From positions 1-64,000 of the forward strand of contig KV919081.1 in assembly GCA_002049455.2 (NCBI GenBank): a DNA stretch of 64,000 nt, read 5' to 3'. A program made the position numbers and the translations under genes. Within the stretch, counting starts at the first letter, position 1, and the number at the start of each line of letters is the position of its first letter. Source of the DNA: Porphyra umbilicalis (lineage: Eukaryota > Rhodophyta > Bangiophyceae > Bangiales > Bangiaceae). Under the pieces are notes generated by a model. That model was not told the DNA's origin. It saw nothing but the letters and a program-made list of their open reading frames with translations, and did no database searches. Shown here piece by piece: positions 34,758 through 46,720 of the stretch.

Positions 34758-35212
34758 GACCGCCCGCCGGAGGGATCGGGCGCACACGACCCGCCCGGGG
34801 GGGCAGGGATGTAGAAGGAGGCGGCCAGTGCTCGTCAATGGGGTCGAGATGAAGCCTGGACGAAACGTGGGGCCGAGGCTGGTTGTGTCAGTTTGACAGT
34901 CGCCAACAACACCCGTGACACAGCCGAGCTGCAGCCGACACACCCTCATTACAAACCAACCGCCGCCGACGTGGCCAACGCCGCCGTCGCTGCCGTTGCT
35001 GACGCTGCCGCCGCCGCCGCCGTCCGCCATCAGCGTCCCCTTCCTGCTGTCATGGCAAACAGACGAGGAAAGCGACCGCACGGCGCGCCGTGTCGCCACG
35101 CGAGCAGTGGTGTGCAGTCATTCGCCGCGCAATTTCTCGTCTTTCCTGCCCCACCGGGCCTCACCAAGGGCATATGTTTTGCCCACGAGTACTGTATTTG
35201 TCTGGAACAGTA

Positions 35213-35218
35213 CTTATA
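35213..35218 (-). promoter_or_regulatory. Possible TATA box for the beta-propeller gene
   Basis: Minus-strand CGTATAAGTA lies about 180-450 bp ahead of the candidate starts at 35030, 34949 and 34757. If used, transcription would begin near 35185, giving a leader with short upstream ATGs. This is the only TATA-like string I noticed in this upstream flank. Confidence 0.25.
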
Positions 35219-35249
35219 CGATTGCATTGTGATGTTTGATGACATCATT

Positions 35250-37037
35250 CATTACTGAAAGCGCGTACGCGAAAACACCCTGGCCTGGAGTTGTGTTGTG
35301 ATCGAAGACAATCTATTTGAGTAAGTTCTGGAGCATTATTTAGACTTGAAGCATGCCGCGTCGCGCTGCACTTGGCACGTGGTTATATTTTTCATGCACT
35401 GCATTGGTTTTTATTTTTATGTCTTTGCGGGCGTCCACGGGCAGGCGCGCGCGCCAGAGCCGTCCGCCCCGGAGCGCGCCGGCCCCCCACCCAGGCGACG
35501 CCGTGCTTGCGACAGTCCCAAGCCACGCACGGCTCGCCGACAACCTCACCCCCCCCAGCCCACCGGCCTCACACCCACGTCCGCCTCCGCCGCCGTTACC
35601 GCGCAGTCCACCCGCCCCCTGTGGCAAACGCCACTGTTGGAGCTGAGTGAGCCGAGGGTGGGGGGCCTGATTATTACGTCCCCCCCCCCGGGGGCGGCGC
35701 CCACAGGGACGGGTGTCCCTACAGGTGCCGCGCCAACTGACAACCAGTAGCACCGCGGAAGCACGACCGGGATGACGGTCTCCCCCCGAGGAGATGCACT
35801 CGTGTCGGACGAGCGGTGTGACGACCGATAGTGTCCGGTGACGCCAGCGTACGTGGCGGTGCACGGCACGACCAGGCGAGGGAGGGACTGCGCGGTGCGC
35901 TGCAGTGCGGTGCCGGGCGCCGGCATGCAGCTGCCCATGAGACGGGGAACGCCTGGGAGAGTATATATAGGGTCACGCCAGGGGACTTGTCCCGGGGGCA
36001 AAGAAAAAGTTGACCAACGACCCAACCCTACTCGACACCCAGAAGGGCAGCACGCGGGGCAAAACTGCACGCGTGGCCTACGGGTCGGTTTCGCCAACAG
36101 CCACGCCTCTCCGGCCCCCTCGTCCATGATGGCTAGGCTTGTTGCCAGTAGCAAGCCTATCGCAGCAGGGGGCGCAGGCGCAGGGTCCGCCGCCACCGCC
36201 GTAGGGGCTGCCACCGGCTAGCCAGCGGCGTCTTCACCGCTCCCCCCCTCCAGCCCCACGGCCCCTCAACCCCACCACAGCCCCTCGAACGTACCCCCCT
36301 GTCCGTTCTCCTCCCCCCACGACGTACCGCGCGGTCAGTTGCGCGACATCCCGCACGGCCGGATCCGCCACCGCGACACCACCACCCCCTCGCACGGGCC
36401 ACACGCACGACACCGCCCTCTCCTCGTCAAAGGTCCGCGCACAGCACCACGCGGGCAGCTGCGTCACGCCACTCGCGACTGCCCGCTTCAGTCACTGCGC
36501 GCCACGGTCACACCACAGTCCAAGACTCTCGGCTGTCCCCGATCTTGGCCCTCTCCCGCGCATTCAAAAATTTGAAGAACAAAAACACCGTCCAGAGCAT
36601 CTCAGGGGCATGTTTCACCAATTACGACTTCAATTCATCACCCGACGCGGTCATATGCAGCACGCATCCTCGTTTCCAGCTCGTCTGAAGCACAGACCCC
36701 CCGTTTCAAGCCATCTGAACGAGAAAAAAAAAAACATTTCTACATGGTTGGACCTCACAAACGCCCAACGTTCGGCCATCGTGCAAAAAAACATGTGCGG
36801 ATAGTGTGCAAGTTGACGCTTCTAACCATGTCGGACTCAACGTACGGCGACGTCCGCCCGAGCCGTACGAGGTCTCTCCACGTGCACCCCGCTTTTTCGC
36901 AAGTACTCCCGCAACGTGCACTAGCTCGGAAAAAAAATTAGAATGGGGGCCCCTATGCGCATGTTGGATAGTACCCTGTCCTAAAGGCCAGGGGATTCGA
37001 TGAATACTCATCGCCTTCATTTTTATCATAGATTCCA
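35250..37037. other. No gene called; TATA-like string at 35962
   Basis: GC-rich DNA with poly-C runs and overlapping ORFs on both strands (longest 222 codons on minus, 35546-36214), all without domains. TATATATAG at 35962-35970 is a good TATA match on plus, and nearly as good on minus. The only ATG downstream on plus that could use it is at 36127, with a 31-codon Ala/Gly-rich frame. From 36560 the DNA drops to about 45% GC with A-runs and no gene. Confidence 0.4.
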
Positions 37038-38678
37038 GTGTCTATTCTACGAAAAAAAGGGATCAAATGAGATCAGCCTGGGGATCAAATGAGGTCCGCC
37101 GGAATCGGCGATTGCGGGCCATCTGGGTGGGAAATCGGGCCTTGTAGCACCTAAGAACGCACGCTGTAGCTGTTCTCATCAACGTTATGGAGCTGGGCTC
37201 TCGCAATCTCAGTCCAACGTGAAGAGGGTTTGTTGAGGATGACCCCAGTATGAAAAAATGTGCCAAAGCACACTCAGAAGGCATCTACTGGCGAGGTCGA
37301 GCATCGCCCTCCCATCTTTCCCCCCCTCCACAACCCACAAAAGCGGCGATTTAGGCATTCAATCGCAAATCGTAACCAGAGGAGCCCTGTACAGTCGTCC
37401 TGTTCGACGTGCGGAGACTGTCGAAACCTGTTGGTTTCGCTCCGTAGCCGGCGGAACACACTCCCAGATGCACCTGCCAGCCTCAGCGGGGGGTGGAGCC
37501 TCATAGTTCAAGCAGTCAACGTTGATGCTGCGGTCAGTGTGAACACGCTTCGGACCAAACAGCGACTCGTGCCTTTTCCTCTCTTTCCCGCCCCTAGGTC
37601 GCCCCCCCCCCCATGTTGGGCCGACCTACGGGCTTAAGTGACCCCAGATGCGCCTTTTTACGTTTCTTGTGCTCTGTCACTCCTCCTTTCAGCCAGCGAT
37701 ATCTCCCCTGCCCTATTTTTCTCCACTTCGCGACGAGGACCTGCCGATAGACGGCAGCAATGAACGTCGTGACAGACTGTTGGGGCTGGGGGGGCACCTC
37801 TACTCATAGAAGGGGTTCAAAGAGCCTACCAACGGCGTGCCGGCGCCAGCAACCCCAGTATGAACTGTCCTTCGCATGGGGGGGCGGGGGGACACGGCGG
37901 GGTGGTTGGTTGCTTACTTGCGACATGACCTGTGTGGGAGGGAAGAAATAAAAACTGGGCGACCTCCTTCTGCCTCTAGGGTGAAGAGCCTACGCAGAAA
38001 TCAATTACGCTGTCAGAATGGACAACGGAGCAACCATGTTTTCTTAGCAGACGATGCAAAAAGAGCATCATATGACGCGAATTGCATCAAACGATGTAGT
38101 CAGTAGAATAAGACGCAGCGACGGCGGGAGCAGCGGCAGCGGCATCGCCGTGGGGCGTGGACGCCAGGAACGGCCGTACCGCGGGAGAGACGAGGGGGGC
38201 GGGAGAACGTTTGGAGGGAGGTGGAGGCGTGGAGGGGGGGAGGCGAGGGTGTGGAAGGGGTGGAGAAGTAAAGACACGGCGGGGAGAATGCGGAAAAGCT
38301 ACGTATAGAGCGGGTGCGGGGGGGGAGGAAGGACTGGAGGCGTGGAGGAAGGGGAGGCAGTCGCATGCAGGGGACGTATGTGCTCACGCGCTGTGAAAAA
38401 GGGGCTCAAAGCGGGCCGAGAGCGGTCCTCTGGAGCCTGTTGTTTCGTTGTGGTGCGCACCAGGAACGGTCCGAGGCTTCCCCAAAACTGGCTAGTAGCA
38501 CTACTGCTGCTCCAAGCGGGATGCCCTCCAGTTTCCCCAAGAGTAAACAGAGTGCGGTGAGCTAATTTCTGCCCTCAGAAATGACCATAGACTACGAGAA
38601 GTACCTGCAAACAGCTGTTCAAAAAGGGAATCAAATGACGTCAAAGAGATCAAATGAGGTCGTTGGTAGAATAGACAC
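37038..38678. mobile_element. Composite member of the GTGTCTATTCTAC family
   Basis: The left end GTGTCTATTCTACG (37038) and outer right end GGTAGAATAGACAC (to 38678) are inverted. Next to both lie GATCAAATGAGATC/GATCAAATGAGGTC repeats (37066-37098 and 38634-38658). The body from 37098 to about 38114 is homologous to the element at 57734-58456, including CATCTGGGTGGGAAATCGG, TGGAGCTGGG, GGCATCTACTGGCGAGG and CGTGCGGAGACTGTCG. A second, damaged right end (CAGTAGAATAAGAC, 38101-38114) preceded by GCATCAAACGATGTAG lies inside. So this copy has two right ends, of different subterminal types. The TA duplication seen in the other members is CA/TG here. Confidence 0.65.
38110..38400 (+). repeat. Purine-rich strand asymmetry
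   Basis: Between the two right ends of the composite element the plus strand is dominated by G and A (for example GGAGGGAGGTGGAGGCGTGG and AGGAAGGACTGGAGGCGTGG), with GTGGAGG/GGAGGCG motifs repeated. The ORFs it creates on either strand are compositional artefacts. Confidence 0.55.
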
Positions 38679-38788
38679 TGAAGGTCTATTCCATGCATTT
38701 AGGCGCATGAGGAAAGGGTTTTCTCTGCTGTTCTAGACTTTTTTTAACCATGAGAAGTAAACAGAACTGGTCTCCGTGGCATGAGTAC

Positions 38789-39220
38789 TCAAGGAAAAAA
38801 GACTAGGCGCTCAAAGGATCTTGCAGCGCTGAGATACACCTCGGTGTTTCTCTGCCCCTCCAGAATCGCGCCGTTTTCTTCGTCTCTGCCGATCCAGAAC
38901 TGGCTCTGACCAATTTCTGATGCAAGACACGTATTGATCCGATCTGGCATCCCATGGAAATGCACTTTCTCTCGGCCGCCTACGAACATCACCTGCCCCC
39001 CACCACCTCCGCCCATGTTGACCAACGGCCACACATGTCGTTCAGAATTCCCCGCAGCACCGATGAAACTCATTTTGTTGCCTAGCCACGTCGAGTTACC
39101 GCCTGCAGCGTCATCAGCGGGCCATTTATTCCACAAAAAGGCGTTCCAGACAACGGTGGGATGCAAGGAAAAATGTCTGTCTCTCAAGTCTATTGTCGTA
39201 GCCGCCTGAAAGTGCGTCAT
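38789..39220 (-). other. Isolated ORF, possibly an exon of an unknown gene
   Basis: A 143-codon minus-strand frame in roughly 50% GC DNA reads with ordinary amino-acid composition: NAFLWNKWPADDAAGGNSTW, MSFIGAAGNSERHVWPLVN, GQVMFVGGREKVHFHGMPD, GQSQFWIGRDEENGAI. It does not show the low complexity of neighbouring ORFs. The ATG is not in a strong context and no flanking exon was identified. Family unknown. It may be a fragment of the same degenerate sequence that fills 38.7-44.4 kb. Confidence 0.3.
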
Positions 39221-40416
39221 AAAAAAGCTGATGAAGTAGGCTCCAGAACGCGTCCATGCAGAGCATCAACGCTCGTTCCATTGTCGATTTCTGTGCGCGC
39301 CAATATGAGTCGCGCTCATGCGCCTGAATGCGTGGAATCGACCTTTAGTGTCTGGTGCTTTGCTGAGAAATGGGGCATGCAAGTTTGCGCAAACAAACAT
39401 GCACACCCTACCACTGCGAGCATTGACCCGTGCTGTGGGGAGACAAAACCGACCGCTCTTTGTCCACCCTCCTCCTTAAACCTTCCGGTGCCACGCTCAT
39501 CCCCGCCACCCCCCTCCACCACCGCCCGAATCACGGCCGAAGCCCAAGCAGGTCATCAAAAAGACAAGGTGGCTCATCACCACCCTTATCGCAAGCGCCA
39601 CCACCAGACCACAGAAACGTTTCCTCCCTTCCATAGAGTACACGTGTCCCACCAACGGGGGCGGCACAGATAGGAGACGCTAGGGCAGCGTAAGCCGCAC
39701 CCGCGACCACAAAGACAGCGTCGGCGGGTAAGAGAGGGCGGCACGGAGGGAGAGAAGCTCCAAACAATGAGGGGCAGGCACGAGATCGGTGGGTCAGAGG
39801 GGTCGTGGTCGGCACGGAAAGTGGCATATGTCTGAATACTGCAGAGGTGCGCACGGTCGGCGGAGGTGGCGTGCTCTTTTTACCCACGCCTCCCCAGCCG
39901 CCACGTGCACGAGAACCTTCATGCCCCCGCACCGTCCAGCAGCCCAGATGATGCACTATTGGGCGTCGGCAACGCGCCAGTCTCAGCAGAGCGCGTTGTT
40001 CCGATAACCGAACTGAAGAAGGTTTAGCCGCAAGGCGGAAAAATGTTTGAGGTGGATTTGATGCGTCAGCCTGGTACCTCCAGCAAGAAAATACGTTCTA
40101 TTTGAGCAGGCCTCCAGAGAGCCCTAAAATTGGCTGTCAAAGAACTCTTTTTGAGTCTTCCACGCACTGAAGCGCTCTGCGGTGTGGCATAAGACAGACG
40201 AGCGAATCAGAGTCGGGCTCTTACACAGCGCGTTGCTTGCTCTTCCTTATTTTATTCTGGTATCAAACGCGAACATTCTTGAAGATATTCTGAAGATCGT
40301 TTTTCGACTGCAGCCAGATCGATCCCCCTGGTCGCGATAACTGATTTCTGAGATCTCCCAGTAATGATTTGAGGTCCGTAGCAGGATAGACTTCCGGTTC
40401 TGTCGCGGAACTCTCT

Positions 40417-40549
40417 TATTGTGCTTCTCACAAAAACTGGATCCGCAACATTCGCTTCAGCATCATGAAGCGCCCCCTGAGGCAATGAAACAGTGATTTT
40501 GCAACGGAAGCTGATACACCAAGGTCCAGTTTTTGTGAGAAGCACAATA
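40417..40549. repeat. Perfect 25-bp inverted repeat with 83-base spacer
   Basis: TATTGTGCTTCTCACAAAAA followed by CTGGA (40417-40441) is exactly the reverse complement of 40525-40549. The spacer is not symmetrical. It could be a terminal inverted repeat of a very short insertion or a hairpin-forming transcript. Confidence 0.7.
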
Positions 40550-41023
40550 ATATGGTCCTTCAAGTAGAATAGGATGAGGCAAAGATCCTTTTGTCAGAAT
40601 GACCTGAGAACTAATTGTGCGCTTCTGTCCCCGTGTTTTCCAGAAGCGGTCTGCGGATCATATCACAATCGGACATGGACCGCTCGGTGGATGACGGGAC
40701 CGCAGCCTCTAAAGCTGTCCGATGAGGCTGAACAACCGAAACTTGCGCTCCCAGAGAAGGATCCATACACTCTAAATGTATCTCTGCACGGGGATGAATT
40801 CATCGTGCACAAGAGGCGTCGAGGGAGCTTGTACGGGTACTATGGGGGCTATACATCTTGATCGTAGGATGATCGTGCATTCTCTGTTCGGACACTTTCC
40901 TACCCAGCACCAGGGGCAAACTCCGATGCTCTGAACAGGCGTATCGTGGATGATGCTATGCAAATGAGTAGCGAGGGTGTCGCTGATTATGACGCGTTCG
41001 AGCACTAGAATGCTGTTGCAAGG

Positions 41024-42170
41024 GTGTACTTGTGCCTAGGTGTGTTTGACTTCGCCATGGCTGCCACTTTCTCAAACTCCGTTGGCCCTAGTCGTACTGA
41101 GCACTGCACAAGCTACGAAATTGTGCATCCGACTACGACATCAGGGAGAAGGGAGCGCGCGATGAGCAGGACAGTGTCTGTTGACGTCCAGGACGCTCGC
41201 TTCTGTCGAGTGCAGGAACGCGCGGCTGTTATCATATCCACTGAAGAGGGCTCACCCTACCTCTCGGGCGATGCCTTGAAGGAAGCTCTGTTGCTGAGCC
41301 GCGTCACAGAAAAGAGTGGGACGTTGCTGATGCGCCTGGAGCAGGCCCGTGGTGCAGGAATCTTTAACATTCATTCCCACGTTATTGGCGCTCCCTCGTA
41401 CCCGATGTTCTTTAACATCGGCACCAATCTCTTGATGGAAGGGTATGAGGCACTGTCCGTTGGACAGCGCGACAGGCTCATGCGGGAAATTCTGCGCAGC
41501 GCTAAGCTTGTCCCAACTCACGCCGTCCTGTCCCATCTTGAGCCAGAAACGATGGGTGGCATAAATCTGTCAATGTTTGACTATGCAGTCCTACTAACAG
41601 TGCGCCCCACGGTGCTACACTATCATGTACGCACCGATGCCACGACACTACACGCTCTTGCGGCGCTTATTGCACTCAAAGCTCGGCGCGTGTTCTCCAT
41701 ACCTTCTTTGCATCTACCAACCCTCACCTCTGATGGATAACAAGCAATGAGAGGACACCCGAAATGCAGCCGCGCTCCAGGTTCTGGGTGAGCAGTTGAT
41801 AATGGAGCGAAGTCGACATGTACCTCTTGAAGAAAGTTGGGAGCGCCCGGAAGGTTTCAGAATACTGGAGCTTCTGTACCGCACGCTACCCCTTGAGCAG
41901 CTCGGACCATCAGTGTGCGAGCTGATGTTTGAAACGTTTTATCAACTAGCAAAGCAGGTGGTCAGCCAGAGCAACAGCCGGAACCCCGCCAAGGACTCCG
42001 TGCAGAGATGGAGGGACACCAAGCACGTCTCGAGACTGCTTTCCATGCCAGAGGAGTTCAGAATTCCTGCGTCGTGGCTACTGAAGCGAATTGGCCAGCC
42101 TCTGATGGCGGTCCAGTTCCATAGACTAGCTCCGCACGGGCGACACTCGTCTGCTTTCAACTTGAACTGA
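41024..42170 (+). pseudogene. Unknown protein, two collinear frames with a break near 41740
   Basis: A 238-codon frame (41024-41740) is followed by a frame open from 41751, in another register, to 42170. The first holds SRTVSVDVQDARFCRVQERA, ALLLSRVTEKSGTLLMRLEQ and VLSHLEPETMGGINLSMFDY. The second holds FRILELLYRTLPLEQLGPSV and PEEFRIPASWLLKRIGQPL. Both have balanced composition and helix-rich character, and read as one protein interrupted by a stop and frame change, or by a short intron. A 95-codon frame at 40574-40861 upstream may also belong. No domain is recognised. GC content (about 52%) is lower than that of the host genes in this window. Confidence 0.35.
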
Positions 42171-42769
42171 CGTTCGAAGAAAGCCCCGCGCACTGTCCAA
42201 TTTTCTGCCAAGGAGTTGTGGAGACGCCAGGCACCCATTTCTGTCCTCGCGTTGTACAGGAAGCCAACGCGCCGACACAGATCATTCGTTATCCGAGAAG
42301 GATTGACGCTCTCTATTTATGAGGAGAGAGAGGGCTGCTCTGAATAACCAAGCTCCCACTCGACGGATTCTGACTCTCAGCTCTTCGTTCGTGTGCATTT
42401 TACTGAATTGATTGACGGAGAGCTACACGTCGCCGTAGAAATGTGTAAATTCCCACCGATGGCGCTCTCCATCCTCGGACAGCCCGGACTGGTAACAATC
42501 GACTTAGCAGCTGGCGTCATGAGTACCTGAGCTCATCATGTGCGGCAGATAGCCATAGTGCTGCCTTATGATCAGTTCGACGTCTTGTTCTCCAAGAGGT
42601 CGGGATTTCATTGGTGGCTAGTCAGTCGACTTCGGATTGCCATGAGAGACGAGTGCAGACAACATGTTGCGCACTAGAGGGCATATGGAATGGCCCTCCG
42701 TCCACTGAAAAGAATGAAGGTCCCAAAAAATGACCATAAACAACAGCAGACAAAAATAATTCGGCCATA

Positions 42770-43971
42770 TCACGACCTCTGTTCTTCTTCATCAACCGCT
42801 ACCGTTTTTTTCGGGTGCTCCATCATCAAGAGCACGTGGCCATTGGCCAATCGTTGCACCACAAGAGGGACGTGAGCATCCACGGGTTGTGTCCCTGGTA
42901 GCGGAGTCTTGCGGAGTCGAGCGTGCTCGTCATCGTTTACATCTGGCGCGCACTTCATGCGCCAAACAGGCGCCAAATTTGCCGCTTCGTCTCACAGCTC
43001 TCCAATGCACATCTTGCAGACAGCCACGGAGGGCCAAGCCAATTTTTCGCACTGGGGACGTGACGCGCCGACTACGTAGTAGTCCGTCACCCTCGCGGCA
43101 TCCTCATGTGGAATCAAGAGGGGGTCCCCTGTCGATTCGATAGCATTCTCAGCAATGAATTGCTGCACAAAGTGTGGGGCGCTGTCGAGTCCAACGAAAT
43201 TTGGCGCCTTGCTGACGCATGTGTGGTGCGCATCCTTTTTCACGGAAGCCAGTACGCGGTAGCGGTACTTGTCGAGACAGGCCACCATCACGAGGAGGTC
43301 TCGTTAGAACTCGGCAGGGTCGCAAGCGTCTTGAGTCGTCGCATGGCCGACCCACCAATCTCCATCAACAAGCATCATCGCGGCCAGCACTGACAGCTTC
43401 TCAGATGAGGTCAGAACTGCGAGCTTTCCGTGCCACTGTGCCGCGTGCTCCATTGCACATGAAATCCAGCCAGTGCATGCAAGGGTCACTGCCGACGCCA
43501 CGTTGTTACCTCCTCGAAAGCCACTGTGGGGAGCCTCGTACCTAATCACGATATAGTTGCCGACCTCCATGCGTGGAAAGCAACTCTGATTCCATAAGCA
43601 ATGAAGAACGTAGGTGGCCGCAAAACATCATTGTTCGCTAGAACCGTCCACGCATCTCCTGCAGCAGCTCGTATCGCTGATCCCCGAATTTTGTCCCGGG
43701 GGACAGAGACCGAGACTGACTCTGAAAAAGAGCACTCTATTGGTTTAAAACGACAGCAAGAAGGCATCGAAGCCAATAGAAATCCCGCATTCGGTGCCAG
43801 GACCTTGCATCCAGCAGAACTCAATGCTTGTTGCCGCTGGATCCGCTTTTCTTGGCACGGAGCAAGCTGCCCGCGCGAAATTTTGAGATTTTCTACTGTT
43901 CCCTTGCCAGAAGTGCAGAAAAAAAGAGGAGCTGATGTTGGTTTCCAGGCTGTATGGGGACATGTAAGCAA
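42770..43971 (-). pseudogene. Unknown protein fragments on the minus strand
   Basis: Successive minus-strand frames 43971-43546, 43570-43304, 43291-42992 and 42976-42770 have balanced composition and follow one another closely with frame changes. Readable strings are FIAYGIRVAFHAW, SEKLSVLAAMMLVDGDWWV, LDSAPHFVQQFIAENAIEST, and PVDAHVPLVVQRLANGHVLL. They could be exons of one gene with short introns, or a frameshifted remnant. I found no consistent GT-AG set by eye and recognise no family. Confidence 0.3.
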
Positions 43972-44036
43972 TCAGGAGCATTAAGTCAGTCCCAGGGGCG
44001 CATCTGATTGGTGGAGAGAGTCGGTCCGCAAGTCAG

Positions 44037-44435
44037 TCACTGTCCACGAGGACAAAAATCGGGGATCAGCAATAGTACGTCTGGGTCGATGTGTTCCTCC
44101 AGGACGCGCGCCATCAGGGGGAGCTCGAATCTGGGCCCAGAGAACCAGTATTTACTCGCCCGGGTCTGCAAGTATGAGACGGACAGGAGCAGGCTGTCCT
44201 CCACGCGCCAGCTGAAGAAAGACGCCATGCATCTTATGTAGAGAACTTTGGCCATGTAATCCAGATCCAGGAACTTAGTGAAAGCCCTGTTCGTATCGAT
44301 GGCTGCCTGTGATGGTGTGGTCCATGCGACGAGCAGTCGGTGGAAGGGGGGGGGGACGTAAGCATCGGCGATCGAGCTGGAAGAGGAGGACGCCCAGACG
44401 AGGATAGTCGCCACGACGGTGAGATAAAAAATCAA
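44037..44435 (-). CDS. Small putative secreted or anchored protein
   Basis: A 132-codon frame begins with a good signal peptide or N-terminal anchor (MIFYLTVVATILVWA then a Ser run and ADA). It continues with FHRLLVAWTTPSQAAIDTNR, DYMAKVLYIRCMASFFSWRV and LMARVLEEHIDPDVLLLIPD. Composition is that of a folded protein. It lies beside the minus-strand fragments at 42770-43971 and could be their first exon. Family unknown. Confidence 0.35.
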   Translation of the reverse strand: MIFYLTVVATILVWASSSSSSIADAYVPPPFHRLLVAWTTPSQAAIDTNRAFTKFLDLDYMAKVLYIRCMASFFSWRVEDSLLLSVSYLQTRASKYWFSGPRFELPLMARVLEEHIDPDVLLLIPDFCPRGQ

Positions 44436-44599
44436 ATTCCTACGGAAACTACGACCAATTGGTGTGCTGAGTACGAGTGTTGTAGTTATGCATGAGTCGC
44501 GCGAACTGGAAAGTCCTTGGCGCCACCCGCGTGCCCACAGGCAAAGATTTCCGAAGCTCCCCCCTCCTCCATCCCCCCGCCGTCACGTCTCCAGCCACC

Positions 44600-46720
44600 A
44601 CCTCTCCGGGGGAGGCTGTACCCGTCGGCAGGCGGCGGTTGCGGCGGCGACGACTGCGGCGGCGGCGGCTCCGGCGGCGGCTGCGGCGGACGCGGCCGCG
44701 ACGCTGGCCTCGGCGGCGGCGGCGGCGGCGACGGCGGCGGTGGCGGCTCGGGCAGTCGCCGACCTCGCGAGGGGGAGGGGCGCGGCAGTGCCACCGTCCG
44801 CACGATCGCCGCCGCCACCGCGATGGCGGGGGGGGGGGGGACGGCCGTGCCGGCAGCGACACGGTGGTCGCCACCGCCGACATGGGGCGAGCGGGGGACG
44901 GGCGGCTGGCCGGGGTTGTTGTGGCCGCGGAAGTGGTGGCGGCGTCGGCGGCGGCGGCGGCGGCTGCGGTTGCCGCGCTATCGGGGAGCAGCGCAGCGGC
45001 CACTCTTCGGACCCTGCGATAGCCACCGCCGCCGCGACGGCGGCTGGGGGGCGGCACAGCCGCGCCGCCCAGCGGGACGGTCGCCGCCGCGGCCGACGAG
45101 GGGCAAGAGGGGGACAGACGGCGGGCGGAAGCGTTGGTGGTGGCGGCGGCGGCGAGAGGGGGAGGGCGGCCGTGCTGGCGGGGGGACGGCGCGGCCGCGC
45201 AGCCCAGCGGGACGGTCGACGCGCCGTGTTGGTGGCGGCGGCGGTGGCGGTCTCCGTGACGGCAGCTGTCGACGTGCTGGCCGGGGGGTCGCGGGTGCCT
45301 TCTTGGGGAGAACGGCGGCTGAGTGGACGGCCGCGCGGCGGCCGCCGCCGTCAAGATATCGGCGTGGGGGGGTACGGCCGAGTCGCCTGTAGCCCGTTAA
45401 CCGCCGCCACTGATGTGGTGCGGGTGGGGAACAGGAGGATCGTGGCGGCATCGGCGGCGGCGGCGCCGGTCGCCGAGCTGGCTGGACGGGGGGCAAGTGC
45501 CGTCAAGGGGGGCGCGGCGGCTTGGCGAGCGGCCGCGCGGCGGCGGCCGCCGCCGTGATGTCGGAGTGGGGGGGGACGGCCGTGTCGCCGGTGGCTCGTT
45601 AACCACCGCCTTCGATGCAGGCCGAGTGGGGAACAGGCGTATCCCGGCGGCGTCGGCCGCGGCGGCGCCGATAGCCTTTCTGGCGGTAGGGGGCGTGGGT
45701 GCCGTCGGGGGGGGCTCGGCGTTTAGGCGGAGGCGGCGGCGAAGTCCCGGCTGCCCCCGCGATCGCCGAGACGTTCTCGCTCCGCCAACCCCCCCCAATG
45801 ACATGGCACAAGTCGTGGCGCCTCCCGGCGGCGGTCCTCACCGGCGGCAAGCCGATGCCCGGCGGCCCGCTCAGCCGAGAGCACCCCCACCCGCCGTCAA
45901 CAGTGGCTTCTTTGGTGAGGTGCCGCCGGCCGCCGCCGGCAGCACGCCCAACTCCCCCCTCCCCCCAACCGGCCCAGGCGCTACTCCTATCCGGGAGGCC
46001 TTCCCGCCGCCTTCAATCTCATCCGCGTTGGCGCAGGCCGTCGCTGACGTTTTGCTGCCGCCGTTCGGGCTACCACCGGTGCCGCTGCGTCGGGTGGCAC
46101 CCGTGGTGGCTCGCCGCGGCTCAGCGCCGAACGGACGGCCACCGAATCGCGCCCCTGCCTCTCAGCGTTGGGGATCGCCGACGTCTCGGGTCGCGGTGGC
46201 TCTTCACAGCCGCCAGTGCCGCCAGTTCCGCTGGAGGTGAGGGCGGAGCGCTGTCACCCCCGCTGCCGCAAAAACGTTTGCCGACCGCGCCACAGGAGAC
46301 GGCCTCGCCGTTGCCGACACCGCCGCCATCACCTTTGGGGCGGATGTCGCCGTCCGGCTCAGCCACCGCACCGCACGCCGTCGCGCGGGCGGCGGCAGCC
46401 GCCGCAGACTCGCTGCTCGGGCAGCCGCCGCACCGCGGCGCTTCGCCACCCGCCGTCACTGCCATGTCGCCGGTTGGCGGCGACACTCACCGTCAATGCC
46501 GCCGCCAATCGCTGCCGTCCCCGACGCCGCAACCCCCGCCCCCACGCCGCCCCTCGCGTCGGTCGCGGCAGCGGTGGGGGTGGTGGCGACGGCAGCGGCG
46601 GCGGCGGATGTCGTGGCCACTGTCGAGGAGGTGGCGGCGGTGGCAGCTGAGGGCGCTTCTGGTTCTACCTATTCGCCTTCCGGCGGCGGGGGGGGGGGGG
46701 GGGCTGCAGGTGGGAGATGT
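44600..46720. repeat. GC-rich repeat island with about 205-bp imperfect units
   Basis: Runs of GGC/GCG triplets are organised in larger imperfect units. For example GCCGCCGCCGTCAAGATATC to CCCGTTAACCGCC near 45341 recurs about 205 bp on as GCCGCCGCCGTGATGTCGGA to CTCGTTAACCACC near 45546, each followed by GTGGGGAACAGG. Long ORFs (275-414 codons on plus, 301 on minus) result from base composition, and none is called. The island ends abruptly at about 46740 against 50% GC DNA. From there to 47970 no gene is recognised. Confidence 0.6.

Noticed and set aside
35546..36214. Minus-strand ORF of 222 codons
   Set aside because: No domain, mixed low complexity, and a TATA-like string in the middle of it. 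No evidence for either strand.
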